Positions 1-7,210 of a stretch of 10,084 bases of DNA are shown here, in pieces. The translations under genes were made by a program, and so were the position numbers. Source of the DNA: a bacterium. GTDB taxonomy: Bacteria > Bacteroidota > Bacteroidia > Bacteroidales > Muribaculaceae. The stretch is taken from the NCBI GenBank assembly GCA_004559845.1, contig SFWW01000052.1, forward strand, positions 1 to 10,084, read 5' to 3'. Each line of letters begins with the position of its first letter. Position 1 is the first letter of the stretch. The notes beneath the pieces are model-generated. The model had not been told where the DNA came from. It did not search any database and saw only the letters and a list, made by a program, of their open reading frames with translations.

Positions 1-388
1 AGATAAGCAGCGGCAAGCCGGACAGGAAGACCAAAAACACAGCCAAAAACAAGAACACCAAGATTTTGCCTTGCCCCTGATGGTGATGTAAATTGGGATT
101 ACCGTGTATCACTTCATCAACGATATTGTCGGTATCGGCTTCGCATGATTGCTCCCGGCCGGCAACTGAGTGGTACGCATGAGAAGATACTGGCTTGAAC
201 GAATCAGCTGCCAACGAATCGGCTGCCACCACGGAAGAATCAGCCACTTCGACGAGCGCGGTGTCGGTAGCGGTGATGGTGTCGGCGGAAGCAAGGGAGT
301 CGACCATATCGATTGAATCGGATTGTGGGCGCTGAGGAACTCCGCCACATGAAGCCATCGGCAACAGAGCCACACACACGGCAGCCAT
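1..388 (-). CDS. Putative lipoprotein with a membrane helix, 3' part cut off by the window edge
   Basis: I do not recognise the family. The frame opens at ATG 388 and runs without a stop to the window edge (129 whole codons). The N-terminus is short and hydrophobic and ends in a lipobox-like PMASC-GG, with the candidate lipidated cysteine at residue 14. A polar Ser/Asp/Ala-rich segment with repeated ADS/ADT units (about residues 20-65) follows, then a His/Gly stretch, then a strongly hydrophobic Leu/Phe/Val helix from about residue 108 to the edge. There is no good ribosome binding site, which is common in Bacteroidota. ATG 388 is the only ATG in this frame after the upstream gene's stop. The start lies 17 bases after that stop, so co-expression is likely. 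The signal segment lacks the usual N-terminal Lys/Arg, so lipoprotein status is not certain and the N-terminus could be a simple membrane anchor. Another minus-strand open frame (109-375) covers the same DNA but stops at 109 and is Pro/Trp-rich without family features. Confidence 0.6.
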   Translation of the reverse strand, partial: MAAVCVALLPMASCGGVPQRPQSDSIDMVDSLASADTITATDTALVEVADSSVVAADSLAADSFKPVSSHAYHSVAGREQSCEADTDNIVDEVIHGNPNLHHHQGQGKILVFLFLAVFLVFLSGLPLLI

Positions 389-398
389 TACCCATAGC

Positions 399-415
399 GG
401 TGCTATTAGAGCACC
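399..415 (-). other. Small hairpin over the stop codon between two genes
   Basis: GGTGCT and AGCACC form a perfect six-base inverted repeat around a five-base loop. It covers the TAA stop of the beta-propeller gene (408-406) and lies about ten bases upstream of the next start (ATG 388). There is no T-run after it, so it does not look like an intrinsic terminator. It could affect translational coupling, or it could be chance. Confidence 0.3.
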
Positions 416-1899
416 ACAGTTGCTACCACAAACCCTGCTACAAAACCGATAATCCACCAATTAGGCTTGGTGCCCTCTTGGGCTTGCTGCTGTTTTTGTT
501 CAGCAAGTTTTGCAGCCGCTTCTTCTTTTTGTTCGTCGACGAGGGCATTGGTGGGTTCGGGGGTTTTGTAGGAAACTTCCACCAGGTTGACAGCATTGCC
601 GCCAAAGCCCTTACGCCCTTGAGATGTGAGCACCACAAATTTGCCGTCGGCAGAAATGTCGAGCCCCACGGGATAGGAATCGATGGTGATGGCTGCCACC
701 TGCTTCATGGTGCGCGTGTCGACCACACAGAGTTGGCTCGCGCTATTGCACGCAGCAAAGGCATAATTGCCGCTTGGCGAAAGCGAGATGGTGCGCGCAC
801 CGCCGCCCACCTTGCAAGTTTCCCATCCGCTGATGGGTTGTGCCTTACCCTTCATCGCCTTAATAGCCTCCACCACCTTGGCAATGGGCAAGCGCTGCAC
901 GATGCCGGCAGCATTGAGGCTGGCATAAAGAAAGCCGTTTTTCACCACCAAGTGGCGGGCATTGTGCACCCCGGTGAGGCGCCCCACATACGCCAATTTT
1001 TGCATATCAATCACGGCAATGCCTCCGCCACCGCCCATACAAGCCACCAGCATATAGCGGTCGTCGGGCGTGAACACCGTGCCGCGCAACAGGTATCCGC
1101 TGTTGCTGTCGCGGTTCACCTTTGAGGTAAGGCTAAAATTGAGCGAGAGTTGGTGGTCAACCGCCACGCACTTCACATAATGCCAATCGTTGGGGTTTGC
1201 ACTCGAAATGTCGAGAATGCCCACCGTGTTGTCGCCCCAGTGGGTCACGGCAAGGTATTTGCCATTGGTGGTGGCAGCCACCATTTTGGGCAGCGGACCG
1301 GTTTCAAACACCTTCACGATGGTATCCACCCGCGTATCGATTACGGCAATCGCCGAGGGGTCTTGCGCATTGATGTCGAAACTGCGGCGATAGTAAGGAA
1401 TCCACAAATAGCGCCCGCGGTGCGAAAACGCACTTTCCACGGGGCGTCCCAAAAAGGTGTTCAGATTGTTATGATAATGCTTAAAGGGGAAAAGTCCGCT
1501 TTCTTTAGCCCACAAATGCGCATTCGCGGCATTGAAGCGATGGTGAATCACCGCCAATTTTTTGTTGGTGCGGGCATCATACGCCATGGTACGGCATCCC
1601 TCCAGCGAATTGATGTAATATTTCTTGCCATTGGGGTGGAAATGTACCGACTTCGGCGAATAAATATCGGAGTCCGACAGTTCGGAAGTAGACTTTCCCA
1701 TATTCAATTTTCTGCCCACCACCTTCAGTGTGATATCGCCGTTTGCCGACTGCACCATATCGCCGATTTTGGAATGGCACACGGGGGGAACGCCCTTGGT
1801 AGCAGGCTTTGAAGCCTTAGCAGATTCGGAAGATTGTGCCACAATCGCCCCCCAAAGGCAGAGCGCCATCAGCGTCAAAAACAATTTACTTCTATTCAT
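406..1899 (-). CDS. Exported YVTN/YncE-like beta-propeller protein with C-terminal membrane anchor
   Basis: A 497-residue protein. Residues 1-21 are a Sec-type signal peptide (MNRSK, then a hydrophobic core, then IVAQ). Residues from about 78 to 442 hold repeated beta-propeller blades of the YVTN/YncE kind: SPKSVHFHPNGKKYYINS (81-98), AIAVIDTR...NGKYLAVTHWGDNTVGILD (183-230), TVFTPDDRYMLVAC...IAVID (274-298), ISLSPSGNYAFAACNS...CVVDTR (371-396) and LDISADGKFVVLTS (413-426). A short charged, probably coiled-coil stretch (452-474, EQKEEAAAKLAEQKQQQ) leads to a C-terminal helix starting WWIIGF (481-497) that ends the protein, so it is probably anchored with the propeller in the periplasm. Such propellers act as binding scaffolds; no catalytic residues or ligand can be named. 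An ATG at 1938 is in frame but lies inside the ATPase gene and would add 13 residues before the signal peptide, so ATG 1899 is preferred. The gap to the ATPase stop is 7 bases, which suggests a shared transcript. Confidence 0.88.
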   Translation of the reverse strand: MNRSKLFLTLMALCLWGAIVAQSSESAKASKPATKGVPPVCHSKIGDMVQSANGDITLKVVGRKLNMGKSTSELSDSDIYSPKSVHFHPNGKKYYINSLEGCRTMAYDARTNKKLAVIHHRFNAANAHLWAKESGLFPFKHYHNNLNTFLGRPVESAFSHRGRYLWIPYYRRSFDINAQDPSAIAVIDTRVDTIVKVFETGPLPKMVAATTNGKYLAVTHWGDNTVGILDISSANPNDWHYVKCVAVDHQLSLNFSLTSKVNRDSNSGYLLRGTVFTPDDRYMLVACMGGGGGIAVIDMQKLAYVGRLTGVHNARHLVVKNGFLYASLNAAGIVQRLPIAKVVEAIKAMKGKAQPISGWETCKVGGGARTISLSPSGNYAFAACNSASQLCVVDTRTMKQVAAITIDSYPVGLDISADGKFVVLTSQGRKGFGGNAVNLVEVSYKTPEPTNALVDEQKEEAAAKLAEQKQQQAQEGTKPNWWIIGFVAGFVVATVVL

Positions 1900-1906
1900 A
1901 ATTGAT

Positions 1907-4630
1907 TTATTTTTTAATTGCATGATAAATTTCACCAATAAGCATAATCGGCATCGTGCCGAGTAAGCACCACAGTAGGGTGGAGAAAGGCAAAGGTGCC
2001 ACTTGGAACATTAAGCCGCCAAAGTGCACAATCAAGAACTGCCCTACCAATATCAAGGCAGCCACACCGAAAAACAAACCGCTTTCTTTCATATTGTGGA
2101 AGGCAGAGTGGCCGCTGCCAAACGAGCGGGCATTGAAGATATTCCAGAATTGCATAAACACGAAAGTGGTGAAGAAAATGGTGCGCTCTTCCATCGAAAT
2201 CTTCGTTGTCATTAAACCCGCATTTCCGCCCACATTATGAATCAACATATACACAAACAAGCCCGTCATGATGACGGCAAAAAATAATCCGATACCCAAG
2301 ATAAAGCGAGCCATGGCGGGAGTGATGATGCTTGCCTTATTGTTTCGCGGCTTATCGTTCATCACCCCTTCGCTGGGCGGTAGGGAAGCCAAAGCCAATG
2401 CCGCAAAAGTGTCCATAATCAAGTTCACCCACAGCATTTGGGTAACGGTGAGAGCGGGCTGCTTTTCGCTAAGAAACGACACCACAGCCACCAGCACACA
2501 CGCCGCCACATTCACGGTGAGTTGGAATATGATAAAGCGCTGAATATTTTTGTAGAGCGAGCGTCCCCACATCACCGCCTTGGTGATGCTATGGAAAGAA
2601 TTGTTGATGATGGTGATATCGCTCGCCTCCTTCGCCACCGCAGTGCCATCGCCCATTGAAAGCCCCACTTGCGCTGCATTGAGCGCCGGTGCATCGTTGG
2701 TGCCGTCGCCGGTGACCGCCACCACCTCATCTTGCTCTTGCAAGAGATTCACCAATCGGGCTTTATCGGCAGGACGCGCCCTCGACATAATTTTGATTTC
2801 CTTGGCTCGCTTTGCCGCCTCATCGTGAGGCAAAGCGGCAAATTCTTCGCCGAGAATAAGGTGCGATTCATCTTCGTTGGCACCCCACAACCCCACTTGC
2901 CTACCGATTTCCTTGGCAGTGCCCGGCGTGTCGCCCGTCACGATTTTCACCTCAATGCCGGCATTAAGGCAGGTGGTGATAGCCGCCGGCACATCGCTAC
3001 GCACGGGGTCGGCAATAGCCACAATGCCCATAAACGAGAGCCCGGAGAGATGCGCTTTGCCGTCGGCAATGGGGCACGGTTCATCGGCAGAGAGCCATCG
3101 ATAGGCAAATCCCAAGGTGCGCATCGCCTTATTTTGCCATGTTTGCAATTGAGCAAAAATCGCATCGAAAGCCACATCGCCATCCACCTGAGCGCAGAAA
3201 GTGCTCAAAATTTCGCTGGCACCTTTCACCAGCAGCAGACGTCGACCGGCGAATGGCTCGGCGGAAATCACGGTAGCCATATACTTATTTTCGGTGGAGA
3301 ACGGCAATTGAGCTTCCACCTTGCAATTCTCGCGCAGCGCGGCATAATCCACGCCACATTGCGTCAGCCACATCAGCAGTGCGCCCTCGGTGGGATTGCC
3401 GATGGTTTGCACCTTCTCGGTATGGCTATAGTCGAGGTAAGCCGTAGAATTGCAGGCTATGGCATACGCCACGATTTCGCCTTGCGGCGTAGAGGCGATG
3501 CTATCGGCTGACGGAAGCGCATAAAACTGTGCTTCGTGCACCCGCATTTGATTTTGGGTGAGCGTACCGGTTTTGTCGGTGCAAATCACCGTGGCAGCGC
3601 CCATGGTTTCGCAAGCGTGGATTTTGCGCACCAAGTTTTGGTTTTGCAGCATGCGGTGCATGCTCAGCGCCAACGAAAGCGTTACGCTCATCGGCAAACC
3701 CTCCGGCACACTCACCACGATGAGCGTGACGGCAAGCATCACCGTTTCGGTGAAATATTCTAAGGTGGGCAAAAGTTCGAAACTCCAATTTTCGGCAATG
3801 CCATACACCAAGAAGCGCCCTACCACAATGGCAGCGCCCACCACAAAACTGCATCGAGCAATGAGTTTGCCCAATTTGGCAAATTGCTTCATGAGCGGAG
3901 TTTCGTTGTCGTGCTCAATTCCGGCATCCTTATACACCCGACCGTATTCCGTGTTGTCGCCCACCGCCGTCACACGCATCACACCTTGGCCCTCGCGCAC
4001 ACTCGAGCCACGCAGCAGCATATTGGAGGGATAGGGCGAGGTGGGGTCGGCAGCAGAAGCGTCAGCCGATTTGTGGCATATTTTCGATTCGCCGGTAAAC
4101 GAACTTTCGTCCACGCCCAGCGAAATGCTCTCAATCAATTCGCCATCGGCAGGGATTTTTTCGCCCGATTCCACCAGCACGATGTCGCCCACCACAATGT
4201 CGCGGCGCGGCACCTGCATAATGGCGCCCCGGCGGCGTGCCTCGCTGAGCGTCATGTTGCGCACCACCTTCACCGGCACATCGTCGCTGATTTTATTGAG
4301 CACATCAAATTTTCTGTTGGCATTATATTCCACCAAAAATCCCACCAAAGTGGCAAGCACAATGGCGCAAAAAATGCCCAAGGGCTCCAAGAGCGATTCC
4401 CATCCCTTGCTCGGCAAATAGTACAATTCGTAGATGGCTATGCCCACCGAAAGGGCGAATGCCACCAGCAGAATGATAATGAGCGGGTCGTTGAAAGTTT
4501 GCAAAAATTGTTTCCACGCCGGCGTGCGCTGAGGCGGCGTGAGCACATTGCTACCGTGCTTTTGCCGACTTTCCTCCACCTGGCGGGAAGTCAAACCCGG
4601 CGTTTGCGACGGCTGTTGAGCATATTCCAT
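1907..4630 (-). CDS. Calcium-transporting P-type ATPase, plasma-membrane (PMCA-like) type
   Basis: A 907-residue P2-type ATPase predicted to export Ca2+ across the inner membrane. Domains in order: N-terminal cation-ATPase segment (10-45), M1-M2 (about 48-102), actuator with TGES at 179-182, M3-M4 (about 258-318) with PEGLP at 309-313, phosphorylation site DKTGT with Asp352, nucleotide-binding domain with KGASE at 469-473, the P-domain motifs TGD at 565-567 and TGDGTNDAP at 640-648, then M5-M10 (about 697-900). M6 reads WVNLIMDTFAALALA, as in PMCA pumps. Glu310 (M4), Asn736 and Asp740 (M6) match the single calcium site of that class, and M5 has no acidic residue, unlike the two-site SERCA/PacL pumps. 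Length is normal, and there is no calmodulin-binding tail. The start at ATG 4630 gives the expected N-terminus; the gap to the pyrC stop is 29 bases. The Ca2+ assignment rests on these residues; Mn2+ cannot be excluded. Confidence 0.95.
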   Translation of the reverse strand: MEYAQQPSQTPGLTSRQVEESRQKHGSNVLTPPQRTPAWKQFLQTFNDPLIIILLVAFALSVGIAIYELYYLPSKGWESLLEPLGIFCAIVLATLVGFLVEYNANRKFDVLNKISDDVPVKVVRNMTLSEARRRGAIMQVPRRDIVVGDIVLVESGEKIPADGELIESISLGVDESSFTGESKICHKSADASAADPTSPYPSNMLLRGSSVREGQGVMRVTAVGDNTEYGRVYKDAGIEHDNETPLMKQFAKLGKLIARCSFVVGAAIVVGRFLVYGIAENWSFELLPTLEYFTETVMLAVTLIVVSVPEGLPMSVTLSLALSMHRMLQNQNLVRKIHACETMGAATVICTDKTGTLTQNQMRVHEAQFYALPSADSIASTPQGEIVAYAIACNSTAYLDYSHTEKVQTIGNPTEGALLMWLTQCGVDYAALRENCKVEAQLPFSTENKYMATVISAEPFAGRRLLLVKGASEILSTFCAQVDGDVAFDAIFAQLQTWQNKAMRTLGFAYRWLSADEPCPIADGKAHLSGLSFMGIVAIADPVRSDVPAAITTCLNAGIEVKIVTGDTPGTAKEIGRQVGLWGANEDESHLILGEEFAALPHDEAAKRAKEIKIMSRARPADKARLVNLLQEQDEVVAVTGDGTNDAPALNAAQVGLSMGDGTAVAKEASDITIINNSFHSITKAVMWGRSLYKNIQRFIIFQLTVNVAACVLVAVVSFLSEKQPALTVTQMLWVNLIMDTFAALALASLPPSEGVMNDKPRNNKASIITPAMARFILGIGLFFAVIMTGLFVYMLIHNVGGNAGLMTTKISMEERTIFFTTFVFMQFWNIFNARSFGSGHSAFHNMKESGLFFGVAALILVGQFLIVHFGGLMFQVAPLPFSTLLWCLLGTMPIMLIGEIYHAIKK

Positions 4631-4659
4631 TTTCTTGAAAAAATTTGAAAATTCATAAA

Positions 4660-6018
4660 TTAAACATCAAAGCAGAGACGCTCGCCTCTCACCTCTTCGT
4701 GCAGTTCACCTTGATGGTAAGCCAACTTGCCATTCACCCACGTCATTGCCACTTGATAGTGGGTGGCGAAACCCGTGAGCGGCGTCCATGCACAGCGCGA
4801 ACGCACATCGGCATCGGAGATGATGTGAGGCTCCGAAAGGCGCTTCACCACAGCGATATCGGCTTGATAGCCTTTGCGCAAAAAGCCCCTGCCCTTGATG
4901 CGATAGAGCAAGGCTGGCGCATGGCACATTTTTTCGACCACCAATTCGGTGCTGCACACCCCTTGATGCGCCAATTCCAGCATCGCCACGAGCGAAAATT
5001 GCACCATCGGCATTCCCGAAGCCGCCTTCAAGCAGCCCCCTTGCTTTTCGGAAAGCAAATGCGGCGCATGGTCGGTGCTCACCACATCGATGAGCCCGGT
5101 GCGCAAAGCCTCGCGGAGGGCTAAGCGGTCGGCGGGCGTTTTCACCGCCGGATTGCATTTGATGCGGGCGCCCAAACGAGCGCCATCTGCCTCAGTGAAA
5201 AGCAGATGCGCCACACACGCCTCGGCTGTGATATGCTTTTGCGATAGCGGACAGCTATCGAGCAACGCCAATTCGCCGGCAGTGGAAATGTGGAGAATGT
5301 GGAGGCGCGTGCCGTAGTGGCGCGCCAAATCCACAGCCTTGCGTGTCGACGTTAAGCAAGCCTCATGCGAGCGGATGCGGCTGTGGTAGCCTAATGGCAA
5401 ATCGTCGGGATTGCCCATTTCGCTCAAAAAGCGACTTTTATTAGCATTGATGATGGCTTCGTCTTCGCTATGAACAGCAACAATCGTGCCAAATTCGGAA
5501 AACACGCGGCGCAATGCTTCGCCATCGCCTAAAAGCATACCGCCGGTGGAAGAACCCATAAACACTTTGATGCCACACACTCGCGAGAAATCCACGCGGC
5601 GGATTTCCTCCAAATTATCGTTGGTGGCTCCTATGTAGGCACTGAAATTCACCATCGACGATTGTTGCGCAATGGCAAATTTCGCTTCTAAATCGCGGAT
5701 GGTGGTGGTGGCAGGCTTGCAGTTGGGCATATCCATCACAGAGGTCACGCCCCCTGCCGCCGCCACACGACTTTCGCCGGCGATATCGGCTTTGTGGGTG
5801 AGTCCCGGCTCACGGAAATGCACATGCCCATCTATCACGCCGGGCAAAATGAATGCACCGTCCACATCGTAGCGCACTGCGCATTGCTGCAAAAGTGATA
5901 ACGAAGCAACGCCCACACCCACTTCTTCGATGAGAGCGTCAGCAATCACCACATAGCCGGCAAATCGCTTGCCGTCGTTCACAACGATGCCATTGTAAAG
6001 AATCGTTTTCATACGCAT
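4660..6018 (-). CDS. pyrC: Dihydroorotase
   Basis: Third step of de novo pyrimidine synthesis: reversible cyclisation of N-carbamoyl-L-aspartate to L-dihydroorotate, in the cytoplasm. The 452-residue protein is an amidohydrolase-superfamily enzyme of normal length. Visible motifs are the metal-binding GHVHFREPG (His65, His67, with Arg69 for substrate), GIKVFMGSSTG with Lys151 as the probable carboxylated bridging lysine, HSED (His183), LHILHIST (His243), CNP (Asn289), and STDHAPH with catalytic Asp316. The metal ligands expected for an active enzyme are all present. Two in-frame ATGs lie six bases apart (6018 and 6012) and the sequence does not decide between them. The gene follows the glycosyltransferase after a 58-base gap and precedes the ATPase by 29 bases. 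Allantoinase or hydantoinase is less likely, given the REPGLTHK signature and the conserved active-site set. Confidence 0.95.
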   Translation of the reverse strand: MRMKTILYNGIVVNDGKRFAGYVVIADALIEEVGVGVASLSLLQQCAVRYDVDGAFILPGVIDGHVHFREPGLTHKADIAGESRVAAAGGVTSVMDMPNCKPATTTIRDLEAKFAIAQQSSMVNFSAYIGATNDNLEEIRRVDFSRVCGIKVFMGSSTGGMLLGDGEALRRVFSEFGTIVAVHSEDEAIINANKSRFLSEMGNPDDLPLGYHSRIRSHEACLTSTRKAVDLARHYGTRLHILHISTAGELALLDSCPLSQKHITAEACVAHLLFTEADGARLGARIKCNPAVKTPADRLALREALRTGLIDVVSTDHAPHLLSEKQGGCLKAASGMPMVQFSLVAMLELAHQGVCSTELVVEKMCHAPALLYRIKGRGFLRKGYQADIAVVKRLSEPHIISDADVRSRCAWTPLTGFATHYQVAMTWVNGKLAYHQGELHEEVRGERLCFDV

Positions 6019-6076
6019 TCTACATCTACTCCCAATGGGTCCGGTGAGGAAGAACCATTGCAGTGATTACAGCAAA

Positions 6077-6826
6077 TTATTTGCGGCGCTGAAATTTTTT
6101 CTTATTGAACCACGAACTCCATTTGAGCTTCACCACGCCAAGCAAAGCCTCGCTGAAAATGCCGCCGCTCATTTTGCTGGTGCCCAGCACACGGTTCACG
6201 AAAATAATCGACACTTCCTTGATGTTGAAACCCATGCAATAGGCGGTGAATTTCATTTCTATTTGGAAAGCATAGCCTTTAAATTCTATCAAATCCAGGT
6301 CCATTGCCTCAAGCACCTCGCGGCGATAGCACACAAATCCGGCTGTGGTGTCGTGCACCTTCATGCCGGTAACGAGGCGCACATATTTTGAGGCGAAATA
6401 ACTCATCAACACGCGCCCCATAGGCCAATTCACCACATTCACGCCATTGATGTAGCGCGAGCCAATCGACACATCGGCGCCCTCTTCCGCACAAGCGCGC
6501 TGCAGCGGAATCAAATCTTCCGGGCGGTGGGAGAAGTCGGCATCCATTTCAATAATGTATTGATAATCGTGCTCGAGTGCCCACTTAAATCCGGCTATGT
6601 AGGCAGTGCCGAGCCCGAGTTTGCCGGCACGTTTCACCAAATGGACGCGTCCGGGCATTTCTTCCATAATGCCCTCCACAATGGCAGCGGTGCCGTCGGG
6701 GCTATTATCATCGATTACCAGCACATCGAATTGATGCTCAGGCATGTGGGTCACCACATTGATGATTTTGCTAATATTTTCCTTCTCGTTGTAGGTAGGG
6801 ATAATGATGAGGCTATCTGATTGCAT
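6077..6826 (-). CDS. Polyprenol-phosphate mannose synthase-like GT2 glycosyltransferase
   Basis: A 249-residue GT-A fold enzyme of the Dpm1/Ppm1 group, which transfers mannose from GDP-mannose to a polyprenyl phosphate at the cytoplasmic face of the membrane. The product would feed glycan or glycolipid assembly outside the membrane. Seen in the sequence: IIIPTYNEKENI (7-18), VLVIDDNSPDGT (35-46, Asp39/Asp40), a LGLGTAYIAGF block (70-80), EMDADFSH with the metal-binding D95-A96-D97, the IGSRY loop (121-125), DTTAGFVCYRR (159-169), and a late basic tail KLKWSSWFNKKK (233-244). No transmembrane segment is present, so it is the single-domain form; the basic aromatic tail could bind the membrane. 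A longer reading frame begins at 6898, but ATG 6826 puts the conserved strand at residue 6 as in relatives, so it is chosen. It is probably the first gene of the minus-strand unit. The sugar and lipid specificity is inferred from family similarity only. Confidence 0.9.
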   Translation of the reverse strand: MQSDSLIIIPTYNEKENISKIINVVTHMPEHQFDVLVIDDNSPDGTAAIVEGIMEEMPGRVHLVKRAGKLGLGTAYIAGFKWALEHDYQYIIEMDADFSHRPEDLIPLQRACAEEGADVSIGSRYINGVNVVNWPMGRVLMSYFASKYVRLVTGMKVHDTTAGFVCYRREVLEAMDLDLIEFKGYAFQIEMKFTAYCMGFNIKEVSIIFVNRVLGTSKMSGGIFSEALLGVVKLKWSSWFNKKKFQRRK

Positions 6827-6904
6827 ACGATGATGAATTATAAAGTTTGCTTTACTCTTAAAAATGCGCCACTTCTGCACCTTTGGCAAAAGCGCCACAC
6901 TATG

Positions 6905-6920
6905 AATTTACAAATTTACA
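6905..6920. repeat. Tandem direct repeat AATTTACA x2
   Basis: Two adjacent perfect copies of AATTTACA. Read on the minus strand, the pair contains a TAAATTTG box, so the duplication lies on the likely promoter of the left-hand operon. Confidence 0.6.
6911..6918 (-). promoter_or_regulatory. Candidate -7 box for the minus-strand operon
   Basis: On the minus strand this reads TAAATTTG, an exact match to the Bacteroidota -7 consensus TAnnTTTG, about 85 bases upstream of the glycosyltransferase start. A TTTG partner lies only about 11 bases further upstream, shorter than the usual spacing of about 19-22, so the -33 element is weak or absent. Confidence 0.35.
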
Positions 6921-6955
6921 AAATATCTTCAAAATCTGCACACACCTCGCCGATT

Positions 6956-6976
6956 TTTTTCAGGGGTTTTTCAGGG
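6956..6976. repeat. Direct repeat TTTTTCAGGG x2
   Basis: Two copies of TTTTTCAGGG (6956-6965 and 6967-6976) are separated by one G, giving an 11-base period, about one helical turn. They border the GC-rich core on its left side. This spacing would suit two protein-binding half-sites, but no function can be assigned. Confidence 0.6.
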
Positions 6977-7043
6977 CATGACCACAAGACCGACCCTCTC
7001 GAGGCTCATCATCTACTCGCAGCCGGAGCGATGAACCTCGCCG
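6976..7043. other. GC-rich structured intergenic element, possible RNA or repeat
   Basis: By hand count this block is about 60% G+C, while the leader just to its right (7081-7140) is near 20-25%. GAGGCTCATC (7001-7010) pairs with GATGAACCTC (7030-7039) with one mismatch, around a 19-base loop that has a further CTC/GAG pairing inside. CCTCGCCG occurs at 6947-6954 and again at 7036-7043 in the same orientation. A plus-strand frame of 18 codons (ATG 6979 to TGA) fits inside, but its start has no support. It could be a cis-acting RNA leader, a small RNA, or a repeated element present elsewhere in the genome. I do not recognise it as a named RNA family. Confidence 0.45.
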
Positions 7044-7062
7044 TGAAAAAAATGAAGATTTG

Positions 7063-7104
7063 TTTGAAGATTTTGGTATGATTGTGAATAAATTTGTAAT
7101 TTTG
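7063..7104 (+). promoter_or_regulatory. Two overlapping Bacteroidota-type promoters for the LRR gene
   Basis: Two exact TAnnTTTG boxes abut each other: TAAATTTG (7089-7096) and TAATTTTG (7097-7104). Each has an upstream TTTG: 7063-7066 with a 22-base spacer, and 7072-7075 with a 21-base spacer, both close to the known -33/-7 spacing. Transcription would begin near 7102-7112, leaving a leader of about 100 bases before ATG 7211. Confidence 0.55.
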
Positions 7105-7210
7105 CTGAATATCATTAATCATTCACTCAAAATCAATTTTTCCCGGAATAGAAATTGCCGAAATTGGCGACCATTCTTGAATTTTGTGAATTAAAAAAAG
7201 CAACCGAGTT

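Larger units (their letters stand above)
6827..7210. other. Divergent intergenic region
   Basis: A 384-base gap between two divergently transcribed genes. It holds an AT-rich part next to the glycosyltransferase (6827-6955), a GC-rich structured core (about 6976-7043), and an AT-rich leader before the LRR gene (7050-7210). A plus-strand open frame of 86 codons crosses much of it (6821-7081). It begins inside the start of the opposite gene, has no protein-family signature and no good start signal, so I do not call it a gene. No tRNA, rRNA or intrinsic terminator was seen. Confidence 0.8.

Noticed and set aside
109..375. Minus-strand frame of 88 codons overlapping the lipoprotein gene
   Set aside because: It lacks a normal ATG start, is Pro/Trp-rich, and is out of frame with the version that has a lipobox and a membrane helix and stays open to the edge.
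313..1125. Long plus-strand open frame opposite the beta-propeller gene
   Set aside because: It runs antisense to a well-supported protein with clear blades and a signal peptide; its own translation is His/Gly-rich with no family signature.
2669..3511. Long plus-strand open frames opposite the ATPase and pyrC (also 3884-4648, 4645-5124 and 1150-1812)
   Set aside because: They are antisense shadows of highly conserved enzymes and follow from the codon bias of the real strand.
6019..6076. Possible terminator or promoter in the gap between the glycosyltransferase and pyrC
   Set aside because: Only a four-base ATGG/CCAT pairing and no T-run or TAnnTTTG box were seen.
6821..7081. Plus-strand 86-codon frame and an 18-codon frame inside the intergenic region
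   Set aside because: No start-site support and no protein features; the base composition fits a structured or regulatory element better than a gene.
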